A stretch of 64,000 bases of DNA from Stenotrophomonas bentonitica (GTDB taxonomy: Bacteria > Pseudomonadota > Gammaproteobacteria > Xanthomonadales > Xanthomonadaceae), in contig NZ_JAAZUH010000001.1 in assembly GCF_013185915.1 (NCBI RefSeq), forward strand, positions 372,001 through 436,000. The letters run 5' to 3'. The translations under genes and the position numbers were made by a program. The notes under the pieces are model-generated. The model ran no database searches and had not been told where the DNA came from. It saw only the letters and a list, made by a program, of their open reading frames with translations. The number at the start of each line of letters is the position of its first letter. Position 1 is the stretch's first letter. Below, one piece after another: positions 52,312-61,828 of the stretch.

Positions 52312-53913
52312 GTGAACGCTATCGCTTCTTCCCCCGCCGACGCCCTGCCCCAGGACGAGTCGCCCCTCAACGAGCGGATCCTTGCCGCGATGGACCTGCT
52401 GGCGGCGATCGACCTCGACCGCACCCTGCTGGACGTGCTGCCCATCGACGAGCGCAAGCGCTTCCACCAGGTGGTGGCCCAGGTCTACCACCCGGAACCG
52501 AAGGAGCGCCGGGCCAAGCTCAAGCAGGAGGCCAAGGTGCGCCTGCGCGACGAGAGCATCCGCAAGGAAGAAGCCAAGCTGGACAACACCGGCATCCGCA
52601 CCCTGCGTCGCAAGCCGGTGTTCACCACGCCGAACTACTTCCCGCCGCACGCCGCCGGCCTGCACGACCCGCACAACGGCGAGAATGCCGCTGAGGCGTC
52701 GGAACCCGTGCATTCGTCGGAAGAGCGCCACTGCTATGTGTGCAAGCAGAAGTTCACCCTGCTGCACCACTTCTACGACCAGATGTGCGTCAGCTGCGGC
52801 GACAGCAACTTCATCAAGCGCACCGAAACCGCCGACCTGCGCGGCCGCGTGGCGCTGCTCACCGGCGGCCGGGTCAAGATCGGCTACCAGGCCGGCCTGA
52901 AGCTGCTGCGTGCCGGTGCCGAGCTGATCGTCACCACCCGCTTCCCGCGCGACTCTGCCGCACGCTACGCGGAAGAGCCGGACTTCGCCGAATGGGGCCA
53001 CCGCCTGCAGGTGTATGGCCTGGACCTGCGCCACACCCCGAGCGTGGAAGCGTTCTGCACGGAACTGCTGGCCACCCGCACGCGCCTGGACTTCATCATC
53101 AACAACGCCTGCCAGACCGTGCGCCGCCCGCCGCAGTTCTACGCGCACATGATGGCCGGCGAAACCGTCGCCCCGCAGGACCTGCCGGAGACGATCCGCA
53201 AGCTTGTGGGCCAGTACGAAGGCCTGCGCAGCTCGGAAATGCTGGCGCTGGGCGCGGAAGCGTCCGCGCTTGCGGTGAAGGACGCCGCCCTGCTGGGCGC
53301 CGACGGCCTGACCCGCGCCGCCGAGCTCTCGCAGGTGCCGTTGCTGGCCGACGAACTGCTGGGCCAGCAGCATCTGTTCCCGGAAGGGCAGCTGGACAAG
53401 GACCTGCAGCAGGTCGACCTGCGCGGACGTAATTCGTGGCGCCTGCAGCTGGACGAAGTCTCGTCGGTGGAACTGCTGGAAACCCAGCTGGTCAACGCCG
53501 TCGCGCCGTTCATCATCAACGCGCGCCTGAAGCCGCTGATGCTGCGTTCGCCCGAGCACGACAAGCACGTCGTCAACGTGTCGGCGATGGAGGGGCAGTT
53601 CTACCGCAACTTCAAGACCACCCGTCATCCGCATACCAACATGGCGAAGGCCGCGTTGAACATGATGACGCGTACCTCGGCCGCCGATTACCACGGCGAC
53701 GGCATCCACATGAACAGCGTGGATACCGGCTGGGTGACCGACGAAGACGTGGCGGAAATCGCCAAGCGCAAGGTGGAGGAAGAACGCTTCCACCCGCCGC
53801 TGGATATCGTGGACGGTGCCGCGCGCATCGTCGATCCGATCATCCACGGCTTCAATACCGGCGAGCACGTGTGGGGCCAGTTCCTGAAGGATTACAAGCC
53901 GACGGATTGGTGA
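52312..53913 (+). CDS. Zinc-finger-containing short-chain dehydrogenase (SDR) relative
   Basis: 533 residues from GTG. An N-terminal helical region (1-130) precedes a C-x2-C...C-x2-C finger (CYVC about 142 and CVSC about 160). The Rossmann domain starts with VALLTGGRVKIGYQAGLKLL and keeps NNACQT and VVNVSAMEG. The usual YxxxK reads TNMAK, so the catalytic Tyr is Thr, with His two residues before it. A helical insert of about 130 residues (250-385) sits in the Rossmann domain. The family occurs in plants and bacteria; function unknown. A GTAG-headed hairpin follows the stop. Confidence 0.82.
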   Translation: MNAIASSPADALPQDESPLNERILAAMDLLAAIDLDRTLLDVLPIDERKRFHQVVAQVYHPEPKERRAKLKQEAKVRLRDESIRKEEAKLDNTGIRTLRRKPVFTTPNYFPPHAAGLHDPHNGENAAEASEPVHSSEERHCYVCKQKFTLLHHFYDQMCVSCGDSNFIKRTETADLRGRVALLTGGRVKIGYQAGLKLLRAGAELIVTTRFPRDSAARYAEEPDFAEWGHRLQVYGLDLRHTPSVEAFCTELLATRTRLDFIINNACQTVRRPPQFYAHMMAGETVAPQDLPETIRKLVGQYEGLRSSEMLALGAEASALAVKDAALLGADGLTRAAELSQVPLLADELLGQQHLFPEGQLDKDLQQVDLRGRNSWRLQLDEVSSVELLETQLVNAVAPFIINARLKPLMLRSPEHDKHVVNVSAMEGQFYRNFKTTRHPHTNMAKAALNMMTRTSAADYHGDGIHMNSVDTGWVTDEDVAEIAKRKVEEERFHPPLDIVDGAARIVDPIIHGFNTGEHVWGQFLKDYKPTDW

Positions 53914-53921
53914 TTGCGTGT

Positions 53922-53948
53922 GTAGAGCCGGGCAGAGCCCGGCTCTAC
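53922..53948. repeat. GTAG-headed palindromic repeat (SMAG-like), likely terminator
   Basis: An 11-bp perfect stem starts GTAGAGCCGGG and ends CCCGGCTCTAC around loop CAGAG. It lies nine bases after the SDR stop. The same head and loop occur inside the GH67 gene at 3841. Confidence 0.85.
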
Positions 53949-54081
53949 TTACATGTGACAGTGCGTCGCAATGTGTCAAATGCGAATGGTTCGTGATACG
54001 ATTGTTAAAGTTGTCTGAAACAACGTACACGGACGTCCCAGCCATCGCCAGCGGACCCTCTCATCCAGGAGTTTGCTCTCG

Positions 54082-56128
54082 ATGCATCGCTCATCCCCCA
54101 CGCTTGTCCATTCCCTGGCCGCGCTCACCGCCGCCATTGCCCTCGCCCTGTCCGCCCAGGCGCACGCCAACGGCGAGGTCGCTGCCAACGCGACCGACCT
54201 CGACACCGTCGTAGTCACCGCCACCGGCGCCCAGCAGTGGATCCGCGACGCGCCCGCCAGCATCAGCGTCATCACCCGCCAGGAAATCGAGCGCAAGCCG
54301 GTCAGCAGCATCGGCCAGCTGCTCAGCACCGTGCCCGGCGTCACCGGCGGTTATGCCCTCTCCGGCGCGCAGTCCAAGATCCGCCTGCGCGGCCTGCCCG
54401 AGCAGTACACCCTGATCCTCATCGACGGCCGCCGCCAGGGCAATTCGTCCGGCGTGAACTACCGCGACGACCTCGGCCCGCAGGACCTCAACTGGCTTTC
54501 GCCGGACATGATCGAGCGCATCGAAGTGGTGCGCGGTCCGATGTCCTCGCTGTACGGCTCCGACGCCATGGGCGGGGTGATCAACATCATCACCCGCAAG
54601 ATCGGTACCGAATGGGGTGGCTCGGTCACGTATAACTACAGCAAGCCGGATTCGAAGACGCGCGGCAATACCACGCAGATGGGTGGATTGTTCAGTGGCC
54701 CGTTGACCGACAACCTCGGCCTGCGCGTCGGCGCCAACGTCACCGACCGCGAGTCGGACCGCGGCCGCAGCCAGACCCCGGGCAACAAGGCGGAGAACGC
54801 CAACGCCCTGCTCAACTGGGCGATCAACGGCGACCATATGCTGGGCTTCGAAGCCTCGCACGGCGTGCAGCAACAGTGGCGCCGGCAATGTAAACGCCTG
54901 GGGCCTGTCCAAGCTGGTCCACACCGGGTACGTGGTCACCCACGACGGCCGCTACGGCGACACCAGCACCTCCAAGACCACGCTGACCCAGAACGATTAC
55001 GAAGACAAGGGCAGCGCGGTCGGCAACCATTCGAAGGAAACCGTGTTCGACACCGCCTTCGCCACCGGCTTCCACTGGGGCTTCGAGCACAGCTTGAACG
55101 TCGGCGGCCAGTGGAAGCGCGAAGAACTGCAGAACACCGACACCATCGTTACCGTGCCGGTGACCTGGAGCGGCAGCGGTCGGATCAGCCCGACCAATGA
55201 AGCCGACTCCTGGGCGTTGTTCGCTGAAGACCACATCACCCTGCACGAACGTTTCACCCTGACCCTCGGCCTGCGCTGGGACAACACCGAGAACTACGAC
55301 GACAACCTGAGCCCGCGCATCTACGGCGTCTGGCACCCGTCGGACACCTGGACGGTGCGGGGTGGCGTATCGCAGGGCTTCCGTGCCCCCAACCTGAAGC
55401 AGGGCAGCGCCGGCGCGGCCACCCAGTCCGGTGGCAACGGCTGCCGCAGCCTGACCGTGGAAGGCTGGACCAACCGCTCGGTCAGCGCCGACGGCACCAC
55501 CGGCTGCTACATGGCCGGCAACCCGAACCTGGAACCGGAAACCAGCACCAACTACGAGTTGGGGGTCGGCTTCGACCGCAGCGGCTGGTCGGCCTCGGCC
55601 ACCTACTTCCTGACCGACTTCGACGACAAGATCGAACAGGTGCCACTGCGCGACATCGCCGGTTTCGATTCCAGCTTCGTCAATGGTTTCTGGTGGACCG
55701 TCGCGCAGAACATCCAGAAGGCGCGCACCCGCGGCGTGGAAGCCAGCGTCACGATTCCGCTGCATGAGCGGCTAAGCTGGACCACCAACGCCACCCGCAT
55801 GCTGGAGTCGAAGAACCGCACGACGGGCGCCAACCTGCTGGTGGTGCCGAAGTTGACTGCGAACACCTCGCTGGACTGGCAGGTCACGGATGCGTGGTCG
55901 TTGAACCTGAGCGCGCAGCATGTGGGTGAGCAGCTGGTGTCCAGCACCAGCCCGACCTTCGCCAAGGCGAACACCACGTGGGACCTGGTGACCGGGTTTG
56001 ATGTCAACGAGCACCTGACGTTGCGTGCGGGCGTGCTGAATGCAGGTGATGTTTCCACCATTGACGATGGCAACAGCTACGACACCGGCTCGCGCACGTT
56101 CTTCGTGGGTGCGACGGCGCGGTTCTGA
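54082..56128 (+). pseudogene. TonB-dependent receptor (BtuB/CirA size) with a frameshift
   Basis: The reading frame breaks once. Part one (to about 54870) gives a signal peptide ending AQAHAN, then TonB-box-like DTVVVTATG, the plug KIRLRGLPEQYTLILIDGRR and MERIEVVRGPMSSLYGSDAMGGVINIITRK. Part two, one base out of phase, resumes with NVNAWGLSKLVHTGY and runs to a C-terminal ATARF. Removing one base near 54870 yields 681 residues, exactly right for a receptor of this size. The break is thus a one-base insertion (or two-base deletion), either a real pseudogene or an assembly error. Substrate likely a siderophore or corrinoid; no cobalamin riboswitch is seen. Confidence 0.85.
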
Positions 56129-56160
56129 CCGCCGCGCCCCACCGAGACGTGCGACAACGC

Positions 56161-56231
56161 GTAGTGCCGGCCGCCGGCCGGCTCCAGGCGATGCCGGCCT
56201 CCGCGTGGAGCCGGCCAGCGGCCGGCACTAC
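56161..56231. repeat. SMAG repeat pair between convergent receptor genes
   Basis: Two inverted SMAG units (56161-56185 and 56207-56231) begin GTAGTGCCGGCC at their outer ends. The pair sits in the 106-bp gap between the ends of two convergent TonB receptor genes, the typical SMAG dimer setting, and could terminate both transcripts. Confidence 0.9.
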
Positions 56232-56234
56232 GCA

Positions 56235-58280
56235 TCACAGTTTCATGTTCAACCCCACGTACACACCCCGCCCAGCCGCCGGTGAAAACATCGGCTGCGG
56301 CTGTTCCCAGAAGAAGCTGTCGTACCACGCATACGCGTACTCCCGGTCCGTCACATTCTTCACCTGCACATCCACGCTCCACCGCGGGCTGATGTCGTAA
56401 CGCGCACTCAGATCCAGCACCGCAAAGCTGCCGTACTTGCCGGCCACATTCCGTTCTTCAAGGTAGTAATCCCCCTGCGCCCTGCCCTGCAGCCCGAACT
56501 GCAGCTTCTCGGTCGCCTGGAAATCCACACCCACATTGCTGATGTAACGCGGCGTAGCGGCCACCTCGCGCCCTTCCAACGATACCCCGGCATCGCGCCC
56601 ATCACGCTCGATCTTCGCCTCCTGGTACGCATGCGACGCCCACACCGTCCAGCGCTCGCCCAGGCTCGCACTGATCTGCGCATCCACGCCCCGCCGCCGG
56701 GTCTTGCCCAACGTCACGGTAGTACCAGTAGCCGGCATGTTGGACACCTCATTGGCCGCGTCCTGCTGCCAGACCGCAATGCGCGCCTGGCTGCCCGCGA
56801 ACGGGCTGAACTTCATGCCCAGCTCCATGCCGGTATTGGTGGACGCGCCCATCGGCGCCTGGCCCGGGGTCAGGTACGCCGGCGGCGTTGAACCGGTCAG
56901 CACCTGGAAGGTGCGCCCCCAGTTGGCGTAGACATTGGCCGTGTCCGTGAAGGCATAAACCACGCTCAGCTTCGGCTGCCCGATGGTCCCGTAGCGCTGC
57001 AGCGGCCCCGTCACGCCACCCTGCAGCCGGGTATCTCCATCAAAGCGGTCCACGCGGTACGCCGGCACGATCTTCAGCGCTTCGATGGGCTGGTAAATGG
57101 CCTGCACGTACGCGCCCCAGTTGTCGAGCGTGTGCCGGTCATCGTTCTGCACCCGCGCGGGCGGCGCCGAGAAGTCCGTGGGCTCGGCGTAGCTGAAACG
57201 CTCGCGGATGTAGCCGTTGTCCTGATGCTCATAGTTGAGACCACCCTCCAATGTGAGCGTGTCTGCAGGCTGCCAGGTCAACGTGGTCAGCATCCCGGTC
57301 TGCTTTTCATCCCACACCCGTCGCTGGCGCGGCGCGTTGCCGGTCGGCAGGTCGCTGAAAGTAACCTTGCGGTCGTCTTCGTACCGGTTGTAGTAAAGCT
57401 TGCTACCCAGGAACAGGTTGTCCGCCAGCTTCATATCCAGGTGCACCCCAATCTGCCGCATGTCCCGCTCATCGTGATCATTGGCGTTGCGAAGCTGCGA
57501 GCCGCGGCGGTCCGTGCGCAGTTCTTCAGCCGTCATGAAACCCGGCTCATCGGCTTCGTGATGGTAGGTGCGTGCGGTCAACCCGACCCGCATCCCTTCA
57601 TCCAAGCTGCCGTAGAACCATTTGCCACCCAGCGCATACTTGCGCGACGTGTCGTGGTCGCGATACCCATCGGAGGCCTGGGTGCCGAAGAAGTAGTTCT
57701 GCGAGAAGCCGTTGCCTTCACGCCCAATCGCCAGCTGCGCATCGCGCGTGTTGTAGCTGCCGTAGCTGAGCCGGCCATCCGTGTAAGTGCCACCCTGGCG
57801 GGTCCCGAAGTTCACATTGCCACCGATGTTGTGCAGGCCGTAGCGCGGGTCGTTGGTGCCGCGCACCACCTCGATGTAGCTGATCTCCAACGGGAACAAC
57901 ATGTCGATGAAGCGCTGGTTGCCGCTGTTGACGTTGCTCGGCACGCCATCGATCAGGGTTTTGATCGCATTGAGGTAGCCCTCGCCGTTGAAGGCGCGGA
58001 AGCTGACCTTGCCCGACTCGGCGCCCTGGCGGGTCTCCGTCAGCTGGATACCGGGCATCTGCCCCAGCAGCTCCCAGCTGTGCGAAACATTCTTGTCCTC
58101 AATCTGGTCGGCCCCCAGCACATCCACCGAGGTCAGCACCTGATGGGCGGTGAGCTGGCCCTCGGTGTGCTGGTGCACATCGACCTTGCCCAGCGTGAGC
58201 GTGGAATCAGAGGACTGGGCGTGGCTTTCGGGCGCGAACAGGATGGCGGCCGTGGCGGCCACCAGAGCGTGGATCTTCAT
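56235..58280 (-). CDS. TonB-dependent receptor, possibly zinc-regulated
   Basis: 681 residues. A signal peptide ends PESHAQ. The plug has VTSVDVLGADQIEDKNV-like and SYIEVVRGTNDPRYGLHNIGG segments, and the barrel ends VYVGLNMKL. His and Asp are frequent in loops (VHQHTEGQ, TYHHEADEPG, NANDHDERD), which fits a metal or metallophore ligand. A TTG codon precedes the ATG. A palindrome resembling a Zur box lies 29 bp upstream of the ATG, suggesting zinc repression, which would make this an outer-membrane zinc uptake candidate. Family clear; substrate inferred. Confidence 0.88.
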   Translation of the reverse strand: MKIHALVAATAAILFAPESHAQSSDSTLTLGKVDVHQHTEGQLTAHQVLTSVDVLGADQIEDKNVSHSWELLGQMPGIQLTETRQGAESGKVSFRAFNGEGYLNAIKTLIDGVPSNVNSGNQRFIDMLFPLEISYIEVVRGTNDPRYGLHNIGGNVNFGTRQGGTYTDGRLSYGSYNTRDAQLAIGREGNGFSQNYFFGTQASDGYRDHDTSRKYALGGKWFYGSLDEGMRVGLTARTYHHEADEPGFMTAEELRTDRRGSQLRNANDHDERDMRQIGVHLDMKLADNLFLGSKLYYNRYEDDRKVTFSDLPTGNAPRQRRVWDEKQTGMLTTLTWQPADTLTLEGGLNYEHQDNGYIRERFSYAEPTDFSAPPARVQNDDRHTLDNWGAYVQAIYQPIEALKIVPAYRVDRFDGDTRLQGGVTGPLQRYGTIGQPKLSVVYAFTDTANVYANWGRTFQVLTGSTPPAYLTPGQAPMGASTNTGMELGMKFSPFAGSQARIAVWQQDAANEVSNMPATGTTVTLGKTRRRGVDAQISASLGERWTVWASHAYQEAKIERDGRDAGVSLEGREVAATPRYISNVGVDFQATEKLQFGLQGRAQGDYYLEERNVAGKYGSFAVLDLSARYDISPRWSVDVQVKNVTDREYAYAWYDSFFWEQPQPMFSPAAGRGVYVGLNMKL

Positions 58281-58308
58281 CAAGGACTGTCGTTATGAAT
58301 AGGCAGTG

Positions 58309-58327
58309 GATGTAACACTATAACATC
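58309..58327. promoter_or_regulatory. Zur-like palindrome upstream of the TonB receptor
   Basis: GATGTAACACTATAACATC is a 19-bp imperfect palindrome (seven of nine positions pair). On the receptor strand it contains TGTTATAGTGTTACA, close to proteobacterial Zur sites built on TGTTATA-N-TATAACA. It lies 29-47 bp upstream of the receptor ATG, in promoter position. Confidence 0.6.
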
Positions 58328-58349
58328 ACAATGCCCCGTCCGCGCTTGC

Positions 58350-58682
58350 TCAAGTCACCAAACGTAATCCGGGATGCGAGTCGTCAAAGAGCCGATACTC
58401 CTCTTCGGTTCTCAGGACCAATGCCGCCTCCGGCACGATCACCCTGCAAACTCGCACCCCACTGAGGCACGACGGGCACCAGGCGCACTTCCACCCGACG
58501 TTCCCACTCTCAACACTGAAGTACTGGAAACGCAGCCCGACGCTTCCACATCCTGGGCAGTTGTAGGTCCCGTACTCCTCATCAGATCTCGGCAGCGTAA
58601 GTAGCCATTTCTCATACTTCACTTCATTAGGACTCATTGCATCTCCAATGCGTTGGAGCAGGCCGGCAGGATCAATCTTCAT
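58350..58682 (-). CDS. Hypothetical zinc-ribbon protein
   Basis: 110 residues, not recognised. The centre has NCPGCGSVGLRFQYF and CAWCPSCLSGV, a C-x2-C...C-x2-C-x2-C zinc-ribbon arrangement (about 42-73). The C-terminus VLRTEEEYRLFDDSHPGL is acidic. Such small ribbons with acidic ends are common in toxin-immunity neighbourhoods of this family. It starts seven bases after the stop of the gene at 58690, so they share a transcript. GC content is lower than in the core genes. Confidence 0.6.
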   Translation of the reverse strand: MKIDPAGLLQRIGDAMSPNEVKYEKWLLTLPRSDEEYGTYNCPGCGSVGLRFQYFSVESGNVGWKCAWCPSCLSGVRVCRVIVPEAALVLRTEEEYRLFDDSHPGLRLVT

Positions 58683-58689
58683 GTCCGCC

Positions 58690-59079
58690 CTACTCTTCCG
58701 AGCGGCTTGGACAGGTGCTCAGGCGATCTCCCACGCAAAGGAGATCAAGCCCTTCGCCAGAGAACCCCACGAGTGCTGTAACGCCTTGCCCAAGGAGCTG
58801 AATGCTCTGACGCATCACCTCAACATATGTAAGCGTCAGCGATACCCTTCTTCTGTTCGCTGGCGCGGCCAACGGCCGCATCATTCGGACGTCTTCAATC
58901 GTTCGAGGGATTACATAAGCTTGAACGAAGACATCACCGATCGATACAGATCCACCAGAGTTTATGTATCCGATATAGCGAAGCGCACCATCCTTACCGC
59001 GATCGATAGTATCAATGAAGAACTCCACGCCCTTACTTGTTGAGCCTGACGACGAAGGCAGATCGGTGGATGAGGTCAT
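58690..59079 (-). CDS. Hypothetical small protein, possible immunity-type
   Basis: 129 residues, not recognised. A Ser/Thr-rich start is followed by GVEFFIDTIDRGKDGALRYIGYINSGG and VSLTLTYVEVMRQSI, an alpha/beta pattern of the kind seen in small polymorphic-toxin immunity proteins. No membrane segment. Codon use is weaker than in flanking core genes, suggesting horizontal acquisition. It precedes the zinc-ribbon gene in the same orientation. Confidence 0.5.
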   Translation of the reverse strand: MTSSTDLPSSSGSTSKGVEFFIDTIDRGKDGALRYIGYINSGGSVSIGDVFVQAYVIPRTIEDVRMMRPLAAPANRRRVSLTLTYVEVMRQSIQLLGQGVTALVGFSGEGLDLLCVGDRLSTCPSRSEE

Positions 59080-59275
59080 CGGTCTCGCTCTGATTGTGGT
59101 TCCGGATCTCCATCATCTTGCCACGCATCTGCGTCTCACACGCCCTGCGACTCAGGCCACCTCCCAGCTTGGCTAGTCGAGGCTGCGGCACTTCACTGCC
59201 CGGTGCACGTCAGATCCTTACGATGTCCCCAATCGCAGCGGAGGGCTGCGCCGGAACAGGCTGTGGAGGCGTGGA

Positions 59276-60601
59276 ATGACCGAACGCGAGCGTCAAGCTG
59301 CCCTGGAGTACCTGCGGATTCTGGATTCCGACCCGGAACCGTTCTTCGACGCGCTGACCCGCGCGGCCCATGCCATGACCGGCATGCCGATCGCCATGAT
59401 TTCGCTGATCGACGGCAACCGCCAGTGGTTCAAGTCGCTGGTCGGTATCGATGGCGCGTCGGAGACTGCCCGAGACATCTCCTTCTGCACCTGGGCGATC
59501 CAGTCCGACATGGTGCTGGAGGTGCAGGACGCCAGCGAAGACCCGCGCTTCGCCCACAACCCCATCGTGCAGGGACCGCCTTTCGTCCGCCATTACCTGG
59601 GCGCACCGATCCGGGTACAGGGCGGCAATCGGATCGGCACCCTGTGCCTGCTGGACACCGCACCGGGTCAGGCCAGCGCCGGCCAGCGTGAAGCCCTGGC
59701 ATGGCTGGCGCAGGTCGCCGCCTTTGCCATGGAACAGCGCGCCAGCCTGCTCAATCGCATGGCCGAGCAACGGCAGGCCAGCGAGGCACTGTCACAGAGC
59801 GAGGCGCGCTACCGCCGGTTGTTCCAGCACAGCCTGGGCCTGATCTGCACGCACACGCTGGACGGCATCATCACCTCGGTCAACCCGGCCGCCTCCGCCT
59901 CGCTGGACCGTCCGGAAGCGGAGCTAGTCGGTCACTCGCTGGCCGAGATCATTCCTGAAGAACGGCAGCACCTGCTGCAGGGCTACCTTGAGCGGATCGC
60001 AGAAAACCAGAGCGATTCCGGGGTGATGGAACTGCTGGCCGAAGACGGCTCCCGCCGTTACTGGGCGTATCACAACATCCTCGACACTGAAGCCAGCCCG
60101 CACTATGTGCTCGGGCACGCGCAGGACATCACCACCCAGCACCTGCAGGAGCGTCAGCTGATGGAGCTGTCCATCCGCGACCCGCTCACCCGCTCCTTCA
60201 ATCGTCGCTATCTGGCGGAGCTTGCCGAAAACCAGCCCGAAGCCTGGGGTTGCCTGGTGTTCGACCTGGACCACTTCAAGGAAATCAACGACACCCAGGG
60301 CCATGCCCACGGCGACTCGGTGCTGGTCGACTTCGTGGCGTTCCTGTCCGAACCCCTGCAGGAAGGCGAAGTAGTGGTCCGACTCGGCGGCGACGAATTC
60401 CTGGTGTTCGTTCCGGGCGCCACCTTGGATCGCCTGCAGGCTCTGGAGGCCGAGTACCAGGACCGCGCCTACCTCTCCCCCATCCGCTTCTCCGGCGGCT
60501 GCGCCATCAACCGCCCTTCGGAGACCGTGGCCGACACCATCAATCGGGCCGACATGAAGCTTTACGAACGTCGGCGGCGTGAGCGTCCACCATCCAACTG
60601 A
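59276..60601 (+). CDS. GAF-PAS-GGDEF diguanylate cyclase
   Basis: 441 residues. A GAF domain (about 20-150) with ISFCTWAIQS, a PAS domain (about 175-290) with LICTHTLDGIITSVNPAA, and a GGDEF domain (about 298-435) with RDPLTRSFNRRYL and intact GGDEF at 371-375 are seen. It should convert GTP to cyclic di-GMP. No RxxD product-inhibition site precedes the GGDEF, so the enzyme may lack that feedback. No membrane segment, so the GAF or PAS binds a cytosolic signal. Typical codon use, and the only plus-strand gene in a minus-strand accessory stretch. Confidence 0.9.
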   Translation: MTERERQAALEYLRILDSDPEPFFDALTRAAHAMTGMPIAMISLIDGNRQWFKSLVGIDGASETARDISFCTWAIQSDMVLEVQDASEDPRFAHNPIVQGPPFVRHYLGAPIRVQGGNRIGTLCLLDTAPGQASAGQREALAWLAQVAAFAMEQRASLLNRMAEQRQASEALSQSEARYRRLFQHSLGLICTHTLDGIITSVNPAASASLDRPEAELVGHSLAEIIPEERQHLLQGYLERIAENQSDSGVMELLAEDGSRRYWAYHNILDTEASPHYVLGHAQDITTQHLQERQLMELSIRDPLTRSFNRRYLAELAENQPEAWGCLVFDLDHFKEINDTQGHAHGDSVLVDFVAFLSEPLQEGEVVVRLGGDEFLVFVPGATLDRLQALEAEYQDRAYLSPIRFSGGCAINRPSETVADTINRADMKLYERRRRERPPSN

Positions 60602-60647
60602 GCGCTTGGCACAGCCGCAGCCGCATCGCGCACTGAGTCAGCTCCAA

Positions 60648-61118
60648 TCAAGCCACCGACGCTACAACTTCGAGATCGTTCACATCGAGGTAAAGTCGGG
60701 CTCTCACGTACAAGCCTGCGATCATGTCCAGCTCGGATTCCTTGTCGGCGTGGTGGGTCACCAGTCTTTCGCCAGGAAGCATGCCCTGTGTGACTGCTTC
60801 CTGTCGAAGCTCGGCAAGATTGGCCTGAAGAAGCTCGCCCGACATGACACCGCCAATCCCCCCTTTGAAGGTGACCAGGTAATTCCCGTCCTCATGGCGT
60901 TGAACCCTGAAATCCGGGTCTTGAAGCGTGACCGCACGGAGTCGTTCGTTTGCTTCGGCGACACCGAGTTCGCCGTGTCCAATCCAGACCACACAGGTCC
61001 CATGGGAATAAAGCGTAAACGCGCGACCACCCAGGTACTTGCGCAAATGGGACATCGTCCATTCCCGCGCAGGTATGACGCTTGGGCGCCAGGTCGGCTT
61101 GGGACCTTCAGTTTGCAT
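60648..61118 (-). CDS. Hypothetical protein, possible immunity-type
   Basis: 156 residues, not recognised. Start chosen as the second of two ATGs (61124, 61118) because AAGGA lies five bases before it. The sequence has YLGGRAFTLYSHGTCVVWIGHG, DFRVQRHEDGNYLVTFKGGIGG and LPGERLVTHHADKESELDMI, a mixed alpha/beta soluble protein with no membrane segment or enzyme motif. The GC is moderate and the neighbours are similar orphan genes. Possibly a toxin-immunity or phage-related protein. Confidence 0.55.
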   Translation of the reverse strand: MQTEGPKPTWRPSVIPAREWTMSHLRKYLGGRAFTLYSHGTCVVWIGHGELGVAEANERLRAVTLQDPDFRVQRHEDGNYLVTFKGGIGGVMSGELLQANLAELRQEAVTQGMLPGERLVTHHADKESELDMIAGLYVRARLYLDVNDLEVVASVA

Positions 61119-61195
61119 GTTCATCCTTGTTCTGCTTGATATGCATGAGAAGTATGCGGATAGGGGCAACTGCGCATACCGAAATGGATTTCAGT

Positions 61196-61828
61196 CTAGC
61201 GAGGAAGCGTGCAACCAGTAGCAAGGGTTTGCTGCTCCACCGGCGTGTAGCCAAATCTTCCTTCCAACACCTTCAACGCGAACGTGTCACCTACGGTCAA
61301 CTGCGAGAGATCGATCGATTTTGGCGAGTACCGGAATGGGCGTGACACCTGTGCATCCTCACCGGGCAGCCTCACATTCGCAGTGACAATGTTCCGAACC
61401 CTGGCGCTGGGGCCGGTCCAGCCAGGAGCAAGGACGAAGCAGTGCGTTCGTTGAACCGCACCCCATGGATTTGCAAGGGTGCCGGAGCCAGAAACAACCT
61501 CACGTGCACCAAAGCCCATAAGAACTGCGCCAGCAATAATCATGAGCGAATTACTCGAAAAGGAGCCCTTCGGCTCTTTCATGAAGTGCATACGGATCGC
61601 TATCGCAGCCAAGATCAACGCCGCGGTCCCCAGCCACACAAATAAGCTCGCAATATTGAACCAGGCCTTGGGAATAAACGGGGTGGATCGCCCAAGATAG
61701 GCGACGATACCGAGAGACGCTAACAGCAGGAGCGCAAACACGGCGACGCTCTTATGGAGGATCGTCAACTGAGGCCTTGAGTAATGGCTCACTTTTTCAT
61801 TCCTTGAGGCGGTCAAACGTTTGGACAT
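61196..61828 (-). CDS. Hypothetical membrane protein
   Basis: 210 residues, not recognised. Three hydrophobic segments lie at about 25-45 (HKSVAVFALLLLASLGIVAYLG), 58-80 and 95-110. A soluble C-terminal half includes VRNIVTANVRLPGEDAQVSRP and VLEGRFGYTPVEQQTL, with single cysteines. The codon bias is mild. It is followed by the smaller 60648 gene in the same direction with a 77-bp gap. Confidence 0.6.
   Translation of the reverse strand: MSKRLTASRNEKVSHYSRPQLTILHKSVAVFALLLLASLGIVAYLGRSTPFIPKAWFNIASLFVWLGTAALILAAIAIRMHFMKEPKGSFSSNSLMIIAGAVLMGFGAREVVSGSGTLANPWGAVQRTHCFVLAPGWTGPSARVRNIVTANVRLPGEDAQVSRPFRYSPKSIDLSQLTVGDTFALKVLEGRFGYTPVEQQTLATGCTLPR

Noticed and set aside
52156..54045. 629-codon minus-strand open frame opposite the SDR gene
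   Set aside because: Antisense shadow; the SDR Rossmann motifs lie on the plus strand.
53949..54081. Possible Fur box or cobalamin riboswitch before the frameshifted receptor
   Set aside because: I looked for a GATAAT-type 19-mer and for the B12-box but found neither; only weak small inverted repeats are present.
57132..58298. 388-codon plus-strand open frame opposite the second small TonB receptor
   Set aside because: Antisense shadow; no start signals and nonsensical composition.
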